From Gordonibacter urolithinfaciens (GTDB lineage: Bacteria > Actinomycetota > Coriobacteriia > Coriobacteriales > Eggerthellaceae), in the NCBI RefSeq assembly GCF_900199375.1, contig NZ_LT900217.1, positions 1,798,001 through 1,862,000 of the forward strand: a stretch of DNA of 64,000 bases. Direction: 5' to 3'. Positions 35,583 through 43,727 of this stretch are shown here, in pieces (position 1 is the stretch's first letter; each line of letters opens with the position of its first letter). The translations under genes were made by a program, and so were the position numbers. The notes beneath the pieces are model-generated. The model ran no database searches, was not told the DNA's origin, and saw only the letters and a program-made list of their open reading frames with translations.

Positions 35583-36928
35583 ATCGTCTTCTCCTTCTTC
35601 ATGGCCAGCATGTCGTAGAACGCCTCGAGCCGGGTGTCCAGCCCGGTGTCGCTGGTCTGCGAGTCGTAGCTCAGGTACAGGATGGGCAGGCCCGTGTCGC
35701 GGCTGACCTGCTGCAGCACGGGGATGCAGTCCACCTCCGGCGTGCAACCCGACGACTTCAAGTGCACCACGCCGTCGAAGCCCTCCTGCGCGTACCTCAG
35801 CGCGGCGGCGATGGTCATGCTGGACGTGGGTCCCATGTCGTAGCGCACGTAGTCGGAAATGCCCGTGCGCAGGTTCCTCTCGTTGTAGCGCAGGTTGCGG
35901 TTCGTCATGTTCAGCTGCCGGTGCACCTCCACGCCCAGGTCGAGCAGCTTGCGCTCCAGTCCCAGGTTGGAATGCGGGTCGGCCGCGGTGAAGTACTCGC
36001 CCACCACGCCCACGCGCACGGGGCGCGCCGGGCGGCACACCGGCAGCCCGCGCAGCGACTCCAGCCCGCGGCGCTGCGCCTCGGCGATATCGCGCTCGTT
36101 TGCCGTGGCGCGCATCTCGGCGTGGTAGGCGGCCAGCGCCCGGTCGAACGACCCGTGCTCGACCTCGAACCCGGCATGCGCCAGGTAGAAGTCCTGCGCC
36201 TCGTCCAGGAACTCGATCATCTTGAACGCGGCCAGCATCCCGCGAACGCCGTGCGGCACCGACAGGTTCGGGTTCACCTTCTTCTTGCACGCTTCGATGT
36301 AGTCCGTGAGCGGCTTGCCCGTGACGGTGGCGAAGTTCAGCATCTCGAACTCGTAGCCCATGTCGCGTAGGATGGACTCCTGCAGCTCGCCGTAGTAGCC
36401 CAGCCGGCAGGGGCCGGCGAACTGCACGAGCACGTCCGCGCCCAGCTCCAAGGCCTCGATGTAGTCGCCCAGGATGTGCTTGAAGGGGGCGCATACCGAA
36501 TCGCCGGAGTTGCGGCTGCCCAGCTCCACCGTGCGCTTGGTGGGCTCGGGCAGGGGCAGGTAGTCGGCGTCAAGCACGTGCTCCACGAAGAACTTGAACA
36601 CGATGTCGTAGTAGCTGTAGCGTAGGAAGGCCGCGCGCGTTCGGGCGTGGCGGTCGCGCTTCGGGCGGCGGCGCGGATGAGGCAGCACAAGTCGCGGCGG
36701 GCGCTTGCGCTCGAAGAACACGGCGGTGCGGGCGCGCAGCGTGTCGTCCGAGCCGTCCGCCCGGCCGATCTCCAGGGCGCTTCCGGCCTCCGCATCCGGG
36801 ATTCCCGCAATGCCTGCCGTGCCGTCGCGAAACCTCGCGTCGTCCTCGGTCCCTGCGATTTCCCCGGCCCCTGTCGTGCCGCTGTTCGACCTGCCGCGGT
36901 CCCGGGCGCTTCCCTCGAGGTTAGCCAT
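35579..36928 (-). CDS. Activase-related protein, 2-hydroxyglutaryl-CoA dehydratase D-component-like
   Basis: A 449-residue protein of the COG3580/COG3581 type found with BcrAD-type activases. Segments DSVCAPFKHILGDYIEALELGADVLVQFAGPCRLGYYGELQ and HLKSSGCTPEVDCIPVLQQVSRDTGLPILYLSYD carry the cysteines expected for iron-sulfur binding. About 70 N-terminal residues are low-complexity and Arg/Ala/Gly-rich. The start overlaps the stop of the upstream gene by eight bases. It probably works in one complex with its two operon partners. Confidence 0.8.
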   Translation of the reverse strand: MANLEGSARDRGRSNSGTTGAGEIAGTEDDARFRDGTAGIAGIPDAEAGSALEIGRADGSDDTLRARTAVFFERKRPPRLVLPHPRRRPKRDRHARTRAAFLRYSYYDIVFKFFVEHVLDADYLPLPEPTKRTVELGSRNSGDSVCAPFKHILGDYIEALELGADVLVQFAGPCRLGYYGELQESILRDMGYEFEMLNFATVTGKPLTDYIEACKKKVNPNLSVPHGVRGMLAAFKMIEFLDEAQDFYLAHAGFEVEHGSFDRALAAYHAEMRATANERDIAEAQRRGLESLRGLPVCRPARPVRVGVVGEYFTAADPHSNLGLERKLLDLGVEVHRQLNMTNRNLRYNERNLRTGISDYVRYDMGPTSSMTIAAALRYAQEGFDGVVHLKSSGCTPEVDCIPVLQQVSRDTGLPILYLSYDSQTSDTGLDTRLEAFYDMLAMKKEKTI

Positions 36929-37910
36929 GCACGTAGCCCCCCTTCTTCTGGTAGCGCAGGATGTCCATGAAGCTCTCGATGCGGGTCTCGAGGCCGGCGG
37001 TGCCGCTCTGAGCGTCGATGGTGAGATTCAGGATGGGCTTGCCCTGGATGCAGCGCATGATGGCGTCGTCGGTCATGGAGTCGGGCCCGCAGGGGAATGC
37101 GCTCACCAGCACGATGCCGTCGATGCGCTCGTGCAGCAGCAGGATAGCGCCGACAAGCTCGCGGTTCACCACCCAGGGCATGGTGTCCGAGAAGTCGAAG
37201 CTGGCCTTGAGCGCGCGCCCGTGGTCGGCCTCGTCGGCGTAGAGCACCGTGGCGCCCAGGCGTTCGAGCGCATCCGTCACGCTGCCGCCCAGGTAGGGGT
37301 CGTGCGCCAGGTAGGGGTGTGCCACCAGCAGGATGGCCAACGGCCGCCCCGCGCCCTGCGTGGCCTCCAGCGAGGCCAGCAGCCGCTCCTGCGCGCCCGC
37401 CGCCGTGCGATCGGCGCGCTCCTGGGCGTGCGATGCCGCCCTCCAGGCCCGCTTCGCTTCGCGCGGGCTGGCGCCGAAGCGCCCGCCCAGCTCGAGGAAC
37501 GCGTCGCGCAGCGACGAGCGCCCCTCCAGTGCGTCTGCCAGGCATGAAGCCACGCGCACGCCGCGGTCGCGGAAGGTGTTCGCCACCAGGTCGGGCAGCG
37601 CCTGGAACTTCGTGCAGAACCCTTGGCGCCGCCCCAGGTTGCCCATGCTCGGCACGAAAAGCGCGTCGCAGGAGCCCAGCAGGCTCTCGGCGTGTCCCAG
37701 GTAGGCCTTCGACGCCAGGCAGCACTCGTCCACGGACAATGCCTCGCCCGCCTCCATGAGCGCGCGGTCCGTCGGGCGGCTCAGCACCACCTCGCGCCCC
37801 AGCTCGCCGAAAAACGTCTCCCACAGCGTGCCGTAGCGGTAGTACAGCAGCGCCCGCGGGACGCCCACGCGCTGCACGTCGGCGCAGTCGCCCTGTTTGA
37901 GGATGCCCAT
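36921..37910 (-). CDS. DUF2229-like activase-associated protein
   Basis: This 329-residue protein begins RVGVPRALLYYRYGTLWETFFGELGREVVLSRPTD, the pattern of DUF2229 in activase-associated proteins, and has cysteines in SVDECCLASKAYLGHA and VSAFPCGPDSMTDD. In large fused homologues this domain sits between the activase and the dehydratase-like domain; here it is a separate first gene. I chose the ATG at 37910 (AAAGGG upstream); the longer frame runs into the intergenic region. It is divergent from a LysR gene, the likely regulator. Confidence 0.8.
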   Translation of the reverse strand: MGILKQGDCADVQRVGVPRALLYYRYGTLWETFFGELGREVVLSRPTDRALMEAGEALSVDECCLASKAYLGHAESLLGSCDALFVPSMGNLGRRQGFCTKFQALPDLVANTFRDRGVRVASCLADALEGRSSLRDAFLELGGRFGASPREAKRAWRAASHAQERADRTAAGAQERLLASLEATQGAGRPLAILLVAHPYLAHDPYLGGSVTDALERLGATVLYADEADHGRALKASFDFSDTMPWVVNRELVGAILLLHERIDGIVLVSAFPCGPDSMTDDAIMRCIQGKPILNLTIDAQSGTAGLETRIESFMDILRYQKKGGYVHG

Positions 37911-38212
37911 GCGGCCCTTTCGCTCGCCCCGATGATGGCTCCATGGTATCGCTTCGCAGCCAGGGGGTCCGCCGACCCAGGCGTTCGCCACAAACCTTCC
38001 AAGCAGCGGGATGCGTCGCGGGCCGGGCAATGCGCAGGGGGCGGCATGCAGCCTCTCTTCGGGCTGGCGGCCGCTATCTGGTGCAGTCGGGCTGCTGTCC
38101 CGCGCCACAGCTCTGCAACCGTAAGGTTTCAAAAGAAGTTGAATGAGCTTGGCTGCATGAAAAGGTGACATTTGTCGCTGTAAAGTTCAAAGGATAGGGT
38201 AACGAGGAGCGT

Positions 38213-39148
38213 TTGGGGGCAAAGTCGTTGAATATCAAGCAGATCCGCTACTTTGCCGCGGTCGTCGAGCACGGCAGTCTGTCCGCGGCGGCAAAGGGTC
38301 AGTACGTAACCGTGCAGGCGGTGTCGAAGGCCATCGCCGACCTCGAGCGCGAGCTGGGCCAGCGCCTGTTCGTGCGCGAGAGCCGCGGCGTGCATCCCAC
38401 GCCGTTCGGCAAGGCGTTCTATCAAAAGGCCTTGCCGGTTCTGGATGATTTCGGCGAGCTGGAGGCCTTCGCCAAGCTCTATCACGAGAGCGTCCTTCCC
38501 GATGCGCTTCGCCTCGCGCTGTGCTCGCCTGCGTTTTACGGTTACGAGCAGGCTTGCGCGAGCATAGCCTTGTTCGCGAACCGGGGCCTCGGCCTCGATT
38601 CGACCGTGATGCTGGAGACCGGCACGCAAGGATTGTTCTCGTTGCGGGCAGGCGACTATGATGCGCTCATCACCATCGGCACGCTTTCGACTCCCGATAC
38701 CGACTGCATGCCGGTTGGGACGGTCGCACCGGGGGTGGTTATGTCCAAGTCGCATCCCCTGACCGGTCAGGACGAGGTGAGCTTGGCCGATCTTTCGGAC
38801 TATCCCATTGCAGTGTCGCAGGAATTCGACAGCTTCAACGAGTCCATCGTCGCGGTGTACCGCAGGCGTAAGGTGGACGCGATGTTCGTGCCGATCATAC
38901 CGGAGAAGTTCGACGAGCATCTCGAGGTCCATCATGGCGTGTGCCTCATGGTGCATATCCCGGCATTGGGCGAGATGTACCCTGGTACGGTCATCAAGCC
39001 TCTGGCCTCCGGCGACGCGGTTGCCATTCCCCTCTGCCTGGTAAGCATGAAAGACCGCAAGTCGCCGGCTTACCTTGCCTTCGAGCGTTGGCTTGCGAGC
39101 GAGCTGATCGTGGTCGGAGGGGGAGGGATCGCCTCGTCCCCTCGATGA
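38213..39148 (+). CDS. LysR family transcriptional regulator (copy 1)
   Basis: A LysR-type regulator of about 311 residues: an N-terminal winged helix-turn-helix (AAVVEHGSLSAAAKGQYVTVQAVSKAIADLERELG) and a periplasmic-binding-like effector domain. TTG at 38213 has GAGGAG five bases upstream; TTG at 38228 aligns with the start of the neighbouring paralogue, so the true start may be either. It is divergent from the activase operon across about 300 bp. Its DNA-binding half is nearly identical in DNA to copy 2. Confidence 0.9.
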   Translation: MGAKSLNIKQIRYFAAVVEHGSLSAAAKGQYVTVQAVSKAIADLERELGQRLFVRESRGVHPTPFGKAFYQKALPVLDDFGELEAFAKLYHESVLPDALRLALCSPAFYGYEQACASIALFANRGLGLDSTVMLETGTQGLFSLRAGDYDALITIGTLSTPDTDCMPVGTVAPGVVMSKSHPLTGQDEVSLADLSDYPIAVSQEFDSFNESIVAVYRRRKVDAMFVPIIPEKFDEHLEVHHGVCLMVHIPALGEMYPGTVIKPLASGDAVAIPLCLVSMKDRKSPAYLAFERWLASELIVVGGGGIASSPR

Positions 39149-39303
39149 GGAAGCGTGCGATACGGTGTTCGTATCTCTGCCATGGCAAATCGTAGGGCGA
39201 CTTGAAAAAATATTTGAAGGGTTTTTCTGATCGGTGGGCGGCAGGGAGGGCCGGGTACAATGGCACGCTGTTACGCTCGTTCTCGGTACGATAGGGTGCG
39301 TCG

Positions 39304-40203
39304 TTGAACATAAAGCAAATCACATACTTGACCGCGGTCGTCGAGCACGGCAGTCTGACCGCGGCGGCGAAAGACCTGTACGTAACCGTGCAGGCGGTGT
39401 CGAAGGCCATCGCCGACCTCGAGCGCGAGCTGGGCCAGCGCCTGTTCGTGCGCGAGAGCCGCGGCATGCGTCCCACGCCGTTCTGCCAGGAGTTCGGCAA
39501 GAAGGCGCTTGATGTTATCGCCGGGTTCGACAGCTTGGAGGCGTTCGCCCGGTCTTACGGCGAGCGCGGCGGCCTGCCCGATCGACTTCGGCTTGCGCTG
39601 AACACGCCGGCCTTTCCCGGCAACGAGATGGTGCGCGAGAACACGGCCTCGTTCACGCGGGCACGTCTCGGTATCGAGGTGACGTACGAGCTTGCCACGG
39701 GAGAGGCAGGATTCGAAGGGCTTGCGGACGGCACGTACGATGCCATCGTCACCGTAGGGGCGTTCCGCCATGGCGATGTGGAGTGCTTCCCCGTGGGCAC
39801 CGTTCCGGCAGGCGTCATGATGGGCTCGCGGCATCCGCTCGCCCAGAAGGACGTCGTCAGCCTGGAAGACCTCGCGCGGTATCCCATGGGCCTTTCAAGC
39901 TGGTTCGACGACGCGAACGACACCATCGTCGAGCACTACCGCGAACAGGATGCGCACTTGAATTTCGTCGAGCTGGCGCTTGCGGATGTCGTGCGGTTCC
40001 TTAGCGAGGGAGGCATCATCTTCACGACGGGCATTCCCGCGCTCGGCCGCGTTGACCCTTCCCTGACGGTGCGCGTGCTGGCGCCGGAAGACGCCGTGCC
40101 CGTGCCCATCTGCCTTGTCTGCCTTAAGGGACGCGGTGCCATGATGCGATCCGTGGTGGAGAAGCTGCGCTTGGGCGACGGCGGGCTTCCGTTCCTGAAG
40201 TAG
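39304..40203 (+). CDS. LysR family transcriptional regulator (copy 2)
   Basis: This 299-residue LysR protein starts at TTG (MNIKQITYLTAVVEHGSL). Its recognition helix region is identical to copy 1 (VTVQAVSKAIADLERELGQRLFVRESRG), whereas the effector domain is clearly diverged. Bases 39378-39465 are identical to 38302-38389. It ends before a set of hairpins and the convergent aquaporin gene. The effector is unknown. Confidence 0.9.
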   Translation: MNIKQITYLTAVVEHGSLTAAAKDLYVTVQAVSKAIADLERELGQRLFVRESRGMRPTPFCQEFGKKALDVIAGFDSLEAFARSYGERGGLPDRLRLALNTPAFPGNEMVRENTASFTRARLGIEVTYELATGEAGFEGLADGTYDAIVTVGAFRHGDVECFPVGTVPAGVMMGSRHPLAQKDVVSLEDLARYPMGLSSWFDDANDTIVEHYREQDAHLNFVELALADVVRFLSEGGIIFTTGIPALGRVDPSLTVRVLAPEDAVPVPICLVCLKGRGAMMRSVVEKLRLGDGGLPFLK

Positions 40204-40269
40204 CGCGTCCGAAGGCTCCCTTTAACGACGGGCTGCATCTAAACTCCCAGAACGCAAGCCCGGCCTGGG

Positions 40270-40344
40270 GACCGCCTCGCAGGACAAGGGCTCTGCCCTA
40301 CGAGGCGGTCTCGCCGTAAGGCAAGGGCAGAGCCCTTGCCTTAC
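40270..40344. terminator. Competing hairpins between LysR copy 2 and the aquaporin
   Basis: Three perfect stems overlap. A: GACCGCCTCG (40270-40279) with CGAGGCGGTC (40301-40310). B: CAAGGGCTCTGCCC (40285-40298) with GGGCAGAGCCCTTG (40325-40338). C: GTAAGGCAAGGGC (40316-40328), loop AGA, GCCCTTGCCTTAC (40332-40344). A and B cannot both form fully, and B and C exclude each other. It lies between convergent genes and so probably terminates both. Confidence 0.65.
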
Positions 40345-40395
40345 GCTCGACCCGGGACAGACGACGAGGCGAAACTTTCATACCGCACCTTCTCG

Positions 40396-41100
40396 CTACT
40401 TGCGCTTTTTAAGCCCCATCCAGATGAGCGCGGCCAGCGCGGCGCCTGCGAGCGGGGCCGCGATGAATACCCACACCTGCGAAAGCGCGCCGGCATCGCC
40501 GGAGACGGCCATCATAAGGGCCGGGCCGAAGCTGCGTGCCGGGTTCACGGACGTGCCCGTAAGCGGAATGCCCATGATGTGCACGAACGCCAGCGTGAGG
40601 CCGATGATGATGCCGGCGTAGGGCGCCGTGCGCTCGTCGGCTGTCGAGCCCAGCACGCTGAGCACGAAGATGCAGGTGAGGATCACCTCGACGATAAGGG
40701 CTCCCACCAGGGATATTCCCACGGCGGACGCGGCTCCGTAGCCGTCGCAGCCAAGGCCCGTGGCAGCCACGCCTCCCAGGTCGCACATGCTTATGACGAG
40801 CGCGAGCACGGCCGCGGCCACGATGCCGCCGACGAACTGCGCGACCCAGTAGCCCACGAGGTCCTTGCCCGACAGGCGCTTGTCCAGGAACAGGCCGAAC
40901 GATACGGCCGGGTTGATATGGCACCCCGACACGTTGCCGATGACGAACGCCATCGCCACGATGGAAAGGCCGAACGCCATGGCTATGCCGAGCGTGCCTA
41001 GCGTCGCGCCTGCCACGGCGGCGCTGCCGCAGCCGAACAGCGTGAGCACGAACGTGCCGAACGCCTCTGCGGCGTACTTTTTCATCGATGATGCTTCCAT
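40396..41100 (-). CDS. MIP family channel (aquaporin/glycerol facilitator)
   Basis: A 234-residue six-helix channel with both half-helix signatures, GCHINPAVS and GTSVNPARS. The short length and the residues next to the second NPA resemble water-selective AqpZ more than GlpF, but glycerol transport cannot be excluded. ATG at 41100 is preceded by GGGGAG; an extension to 41157 lacks a ribosome site. Confidence 0.92.
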   Translation of the reverse strand: MEASSMKKYAAEAFGTFVLTLFGCGSAAVAGATLGTLGIAMAFGLSIVAMAFVIGNVSGCHINPAVSFGLFLDKRLSGKDLVGYWVAQFVGGIVAAAVLALVISMCDLGGVAATGLGCDGYGAASAVGISLVGALIVEVILTCIFVLSVLGSTADERTAPYAGIIIGLTLAFVHIMGIPLTGTSVNPARSFGPALMMAVSGDAGALSQVWVFIAAPLAGAALAALIWMGLKKRK

Positions 41101-41233
41101 ATTGAGGCTCCCCTTGCTTTCGATAAGCGAATGCTTGCGCGGGCTCATGCGCTGCACGGGCCCGATGCGTTCTTGCCTGTGCGCGCCCGCGATGCGCGGT
41201 TGCTTGCGGGCGCGCCGATTCCTCTGCCGGCCG

Positions 41234-41383
41234 TTACTTGGTTTTGCCGATGCGGCAGATCGTGCTGCCGCACACGGGGCACGTGCCCTTCGTGATGGGC
41301 TTGCCGTTCTTCGTGGTACTGGCCACGGGGTCAGCCATGACCTTCTTCTCCTTGCACTTCATGCAGTACGCCTCGACCGCCAT
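41234..41383 (-). CDS. DUF5679 zinc-ribbon protein
   Basis: A 49-residue protein starting MAVEAYCMKCKEKK and ending TKGTCPVCGSTICRIGK. The two CxxC pairs and the NGKPITKGTCPVCG segment match the DUF5679 family, small zinc ribbons of unknown role. GGAG lies upstream of the ATG. It is divergent from the MFS gene. Confidence 0.88.
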   Translation of the reverse strand: MAVEAYCMKCKEKKVMADPVASTTKNGKPITKGTCPVCGSTICRIGKTK

Positions 41384-41433
41384 GGGTGGTCTCCTCTCCT
41401 TTGAAAATAGTTGGCGCTGTTATCGTCGTTTGA

Positions 41434-41457
41434 CCGTAACCCCATGTCAATACGGTT
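41434..41457. promoter_or_regulatory. Inverted repeat in the DUF5679/MFS divergent region
   Basis: ACCGTA, 12 bases, TACGGT. A TTGACA on the minus strand lies inside it, so it overlaps a possible -35 of the DUF5679 gene. It could be an operator. Confidence 0.4.
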
Positions 41458-41503
41458 AAAATGTAGTTGAAAGGGTTGACAGCGCACGTTGGCCGACCGT
41501 TCT

Positions 41504-41533
41504 TTGACACGCGGTTGCCAGCGGGCGTATGAT
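41504..41533 (+). promoter_or_regulatory. Promoter placing the MFS transcript start at its ATG
   Basis: TTGACA at 41504-41509, an 18-bp spacer, and TATGAT at 41528-41533. The predicted start point is about position 41540, the A of the MFS start codon, so the mRNA would have little or no leader. Confidence 0.5.
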
Positions 41534-41539
41534 CAAGGC

Positions 41540-42961
41540 ATGCCGTTCGTCGAAAAACAGTTCAGCCCGAAGGTGGTGCTGGTCGCCATGCTGGTGGGCA
41601 CCTTCGTGGCCTCAGTCAGCCAGAGCATGCTCACGAGCGCCCTTCCTGCTGTTATGCGCGAGTTCGGCGTGGATGCCACGCTGGGGCAGCTGCTTACCAC
41701 GTCGTATATGTACACGTTGGGCATCGTGGCCGCGTTCTCGGCGTTCCTCATCACCCGCTGCAACGTGCGCTGGCTGTTCCTGGGCGCGCTCGCCCTCTTC
41801 GCGGCTGGCTGCGCGCTCGCGTACAACGCCACGGCCTACCCGCTGCTGCTGGCTGCACGGCTCATGCAGGCGTGCGGCACGGGCGTGCTCATGCCCCTCA
41901 TCCAGGTGGTGGCGCTGGAGATCTACCCGAAGGACCAGTACGGCCAGGCCCTGGGCCTGGTGGGGCTGGTGTTCGGGTTCGCGCCGGTCGTGGGTCCCAC
42001 GCTGTCGGGCATCATCACGGATGCGCTCGGATGGCGCACCATCTTCCTGCTGCTGGGTTTCGTGGCCGTGGCGTCGCTTCTGGCCTCGTCGCTTGTGGTG
42101 CGCGACGTGGGCAGGCACGAGCGCATCGCGCTCGACGTGCCGTCCGTGCTGCTGTACACGTTCGGGTTGGTCGTGTTCATGGTGGGAGTGACGGGCCTCG
42201 AGCAGTTCGGGTTCCTCGATGCGCGCGCCTTCGGGCCCACGCTCGCGGGCGTGGCGCTGGTGGCGGTGTTCGCCGTGCGGCAGATGCGCCTGCGCAAGCC
42301 GTATTTGAAGCTTAGGCTGTTCGGCAACCGCGTGTTCCGCACGGGGGTGCTGCTGCTGGTGGTGGCGCAGATGGCCATGATGGCGTCGGCTCTGCAGGTT
42401 CCGCTCTACCTGCAGGAGATCCACGGGTTCTCGGCCACGCAGTCGGGGCTCACGCTGCTGCCGGGTGCGCTGTGCATGCCGCTGCTGAACCCGGTGACGG
42501 GGCGCCTGTTCGACCGCTTCGGCGGCAAGCTCGTGGGCATCGCGGGCTTCTCGCTTCTCATAGCGGGCACGGCCTCGTTCATGTTCTTCTCGGATTCAAC
42601 GCCCGTGGTGCTGGTGGCGGCCCTGTACCTGGTGCGCATGGTGGGCGTGGCGTTCATTCTCATGCCCATGACGGCGTACTGCATGACGGACCTGGGCGGG
42701 GACGACCTTCCCCAGGGCACGGCCATCGTGAACTCGCTGCGGCAGATCTGCGGGTCCCTGGGCTCGTCGGTCATGGTGGCCGTGGTGGCGCACGCGTCGG
42801 CGGGCGCGGCGGTGGTTGCCGGGGCGGGTGTGAGCATGCACGGGTTCAGCGTGTCGTTCGGCCTGCAGGCAGCGTTGCTGGGCGTGTCGCTCGTGGGGAC
42901 CATCGTGTTCGTGCATGGCAAGCGTCACGGCAAGGATGCGAAGGGCGCGGCTGCGGCCTGA
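41540..42961 (+). CDS. MFS transporter, DHA2/EmrB-QacA type
   Basis: A 473-residue proton-driven efflux pump with about 14 helices. TM1 reads VAMLVGTFVASVSQSMLTSALPAVMREFGVDA, and the motif C region GLVFGFAPVVGPTLSGIITDALGWRTIFLL marks the antiporter subgroup. The substrate is unknown. ATG at 41540 begins at the family-conserved region but has only a poor AAGG close by, consistent with leaderless translation. An in-frame TTG 51 bases upstream is an alternative. Confidence 0.9.
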   Translation: MPFVEKQFSPKVVLVAMLVGTFVASVSQSMLTSALPAVMREFGVDATLGQLLTTSYMYTLGIVAAFSAFLITRCNVRWLFLGALALFAAGCALAYNATAYPLLLAARLMQACGTGVLMPLIQVVALEIYPKDQYGQALGLVGLVFGFAPVVGPTLSGIITDALGWRTIFLLLGFVAVASLLASSLVVRDVGRHERIALDVPSVLLYTFGLVVFMVGVTGLEQFGFLDARAFGPTLAGVALVAVFAVRQMRLRKPYLKLRLFGNRVFRTGVLLLVVAQMAMMASALQVPLYLQEIHGFSATQSGLTLLPGALCMPLLNPVTGRLFDRFGGKLVGIAGFSLLIAGTASFMFFSDSTPVVLVAALYLVRMVGVAFILMPMTAYCMTDLGGDDLPQGTAIVNSLRQICGSLGSSVMVAVVAHASAGAAVVAGAGVSMHGFSVSFGLQAALLGVSLVGTIVFVHGKRHGKDAKGAAAA

Positions 42962-42967
42962 CGGGCG

Positions 42968-43078
42968 GCGCCGCGGACTCGGGCGGCGCACCTGCGGCGC
43001 GCGGCCTGGCGCTCCCTCGGCGGGGCACACCGGCCTGGGCGGGTTGCCGCAGGTTCCGCGCGCTCGAGTCCGCGGCGC
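42968..43078. repeat. 111-bp inverted-repeat element
   Basis: GCGCCGCGGACTCG at 42968-42981 and CGAGTCCGCGGCGC at 43065-43078 are perfect inverted copies, with further partial symmetry inside. It separates the convergent MFS and rhodanese genes and may terminate both. Confidence 0.65.
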
Positions 43079-43087
43079 GGGAGCCGT

Positions 43088-43471
43088 CTACCAGGCTACC
43101 GTCACGCCGGCCCAGTCGAGGATGCCCTTGTCCATGTTGTACACGTTGGTGAAGCCGTTGTTGATGAGCTGCGCGCAGGTTTTCCGGGCGCGGTTGCCGG
43201 TGCGGCAGTAGGCGAGCACCGGGGCATCGCGGTCGAGCCCTTCGAGCTCCGGAGGAAGCTGGTCGAAGCTGTCGTAGCGCATGTTCAGCGAATCGCGCAG
43301 ATGCCCGTCGCCGTACTCCTGCGGCGAGCGCACGTCCAGGATGGTCACGCCGCCCCGGTCGACCAGGTCCTCGGCGGCCTCGCTTGAGATCAGGTGGTAG
43401 GCGCCCGAGTCGAGCGCCCGTTGCTCCTCGGCCGTGATGATGACTTTGACCGAGCCTTCCCCGTCTGCCAT
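43088..43471 (-). CDS. Rhodanese domain protein
   Basis: A 127-residue single-domain sulfurtransferase without a signal peptide: ISSEAAEDLVDRGGVTILDVRSPQEYGDGHL, and the active-site loop YCRTGNRA with Cys at residue 89. It would carry sulfane sulfur as a persulfide in the cytoplasm. A GGAGG ribosome site precedes the ATG. Its promoter shares spacing and operator with that of the rhodanese lipoprotein at 45.3 kb. Confidence 0.93.
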   Translation of the reverse strand: MADGEGSVKVIITAEEQRALDSGAYHLISSEAAEDLVDRGGVTILDVRSPQEYGDGHLRDSLNMRYDSFDQLPPELEGLDRDAPVLAYCRTGNRARKTCAQLINNGFTNVYNMDKGILDWAGVTVAW

Positions 43472-43538
43472 GCTGTCCTCCCGCCTGCCCTTCCCGACAC
43501 GGCGAGCGGGGGAAGGACGTAAATGTATCTAAGATAAT

Positions 43539-43584
43539 TACAGTTTATGACGGTAACAGTAATTCTCTTCGCGGGGCCTGTCAA
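43539..43584 (-). promoter_or_regulatory. Promoter and operator of the cytoplasmic rhodanese gene
   Basis: Read on the minus strand: TTGACA (43584-43579), 17 bp, TACTGT (43561-43556), followed at once by TACCGT-CATAA-ACTGTA (43555-43539). The inverted repeat sits over the likely start point. The same geometry appears at 45910-45955. Confidence 0.7.
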
Positions 43585-43606
43585 GCGGAAGTTCCCCTGC
43601 GCGGTG

Positions 43607-43663
43607 AAAAAACCGGGCAGCCGCTTGCGCGGGGGCGCACGCGTCCCTGCGCAAGCGGCTGCC
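43607..43663 (-). terminator. Intrinsic terminator of the RclA-like gene
   Basis: On the minus strand a perfect 15-bp stem GGCAGCCGCTTGCGC/GCGCAAGCGGCTGCC is followed by CGGTTTTTT. It lies 65 bp after the stop of the upstream reductase. Confidence 0.85.
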
Positions 43664-43727
43664 ATCGGCGAGGGTGCAGGGCCGCACGGGATCTGCACCC
43701 GCACCGCCACGGGCGCAGGGCCGCGTG

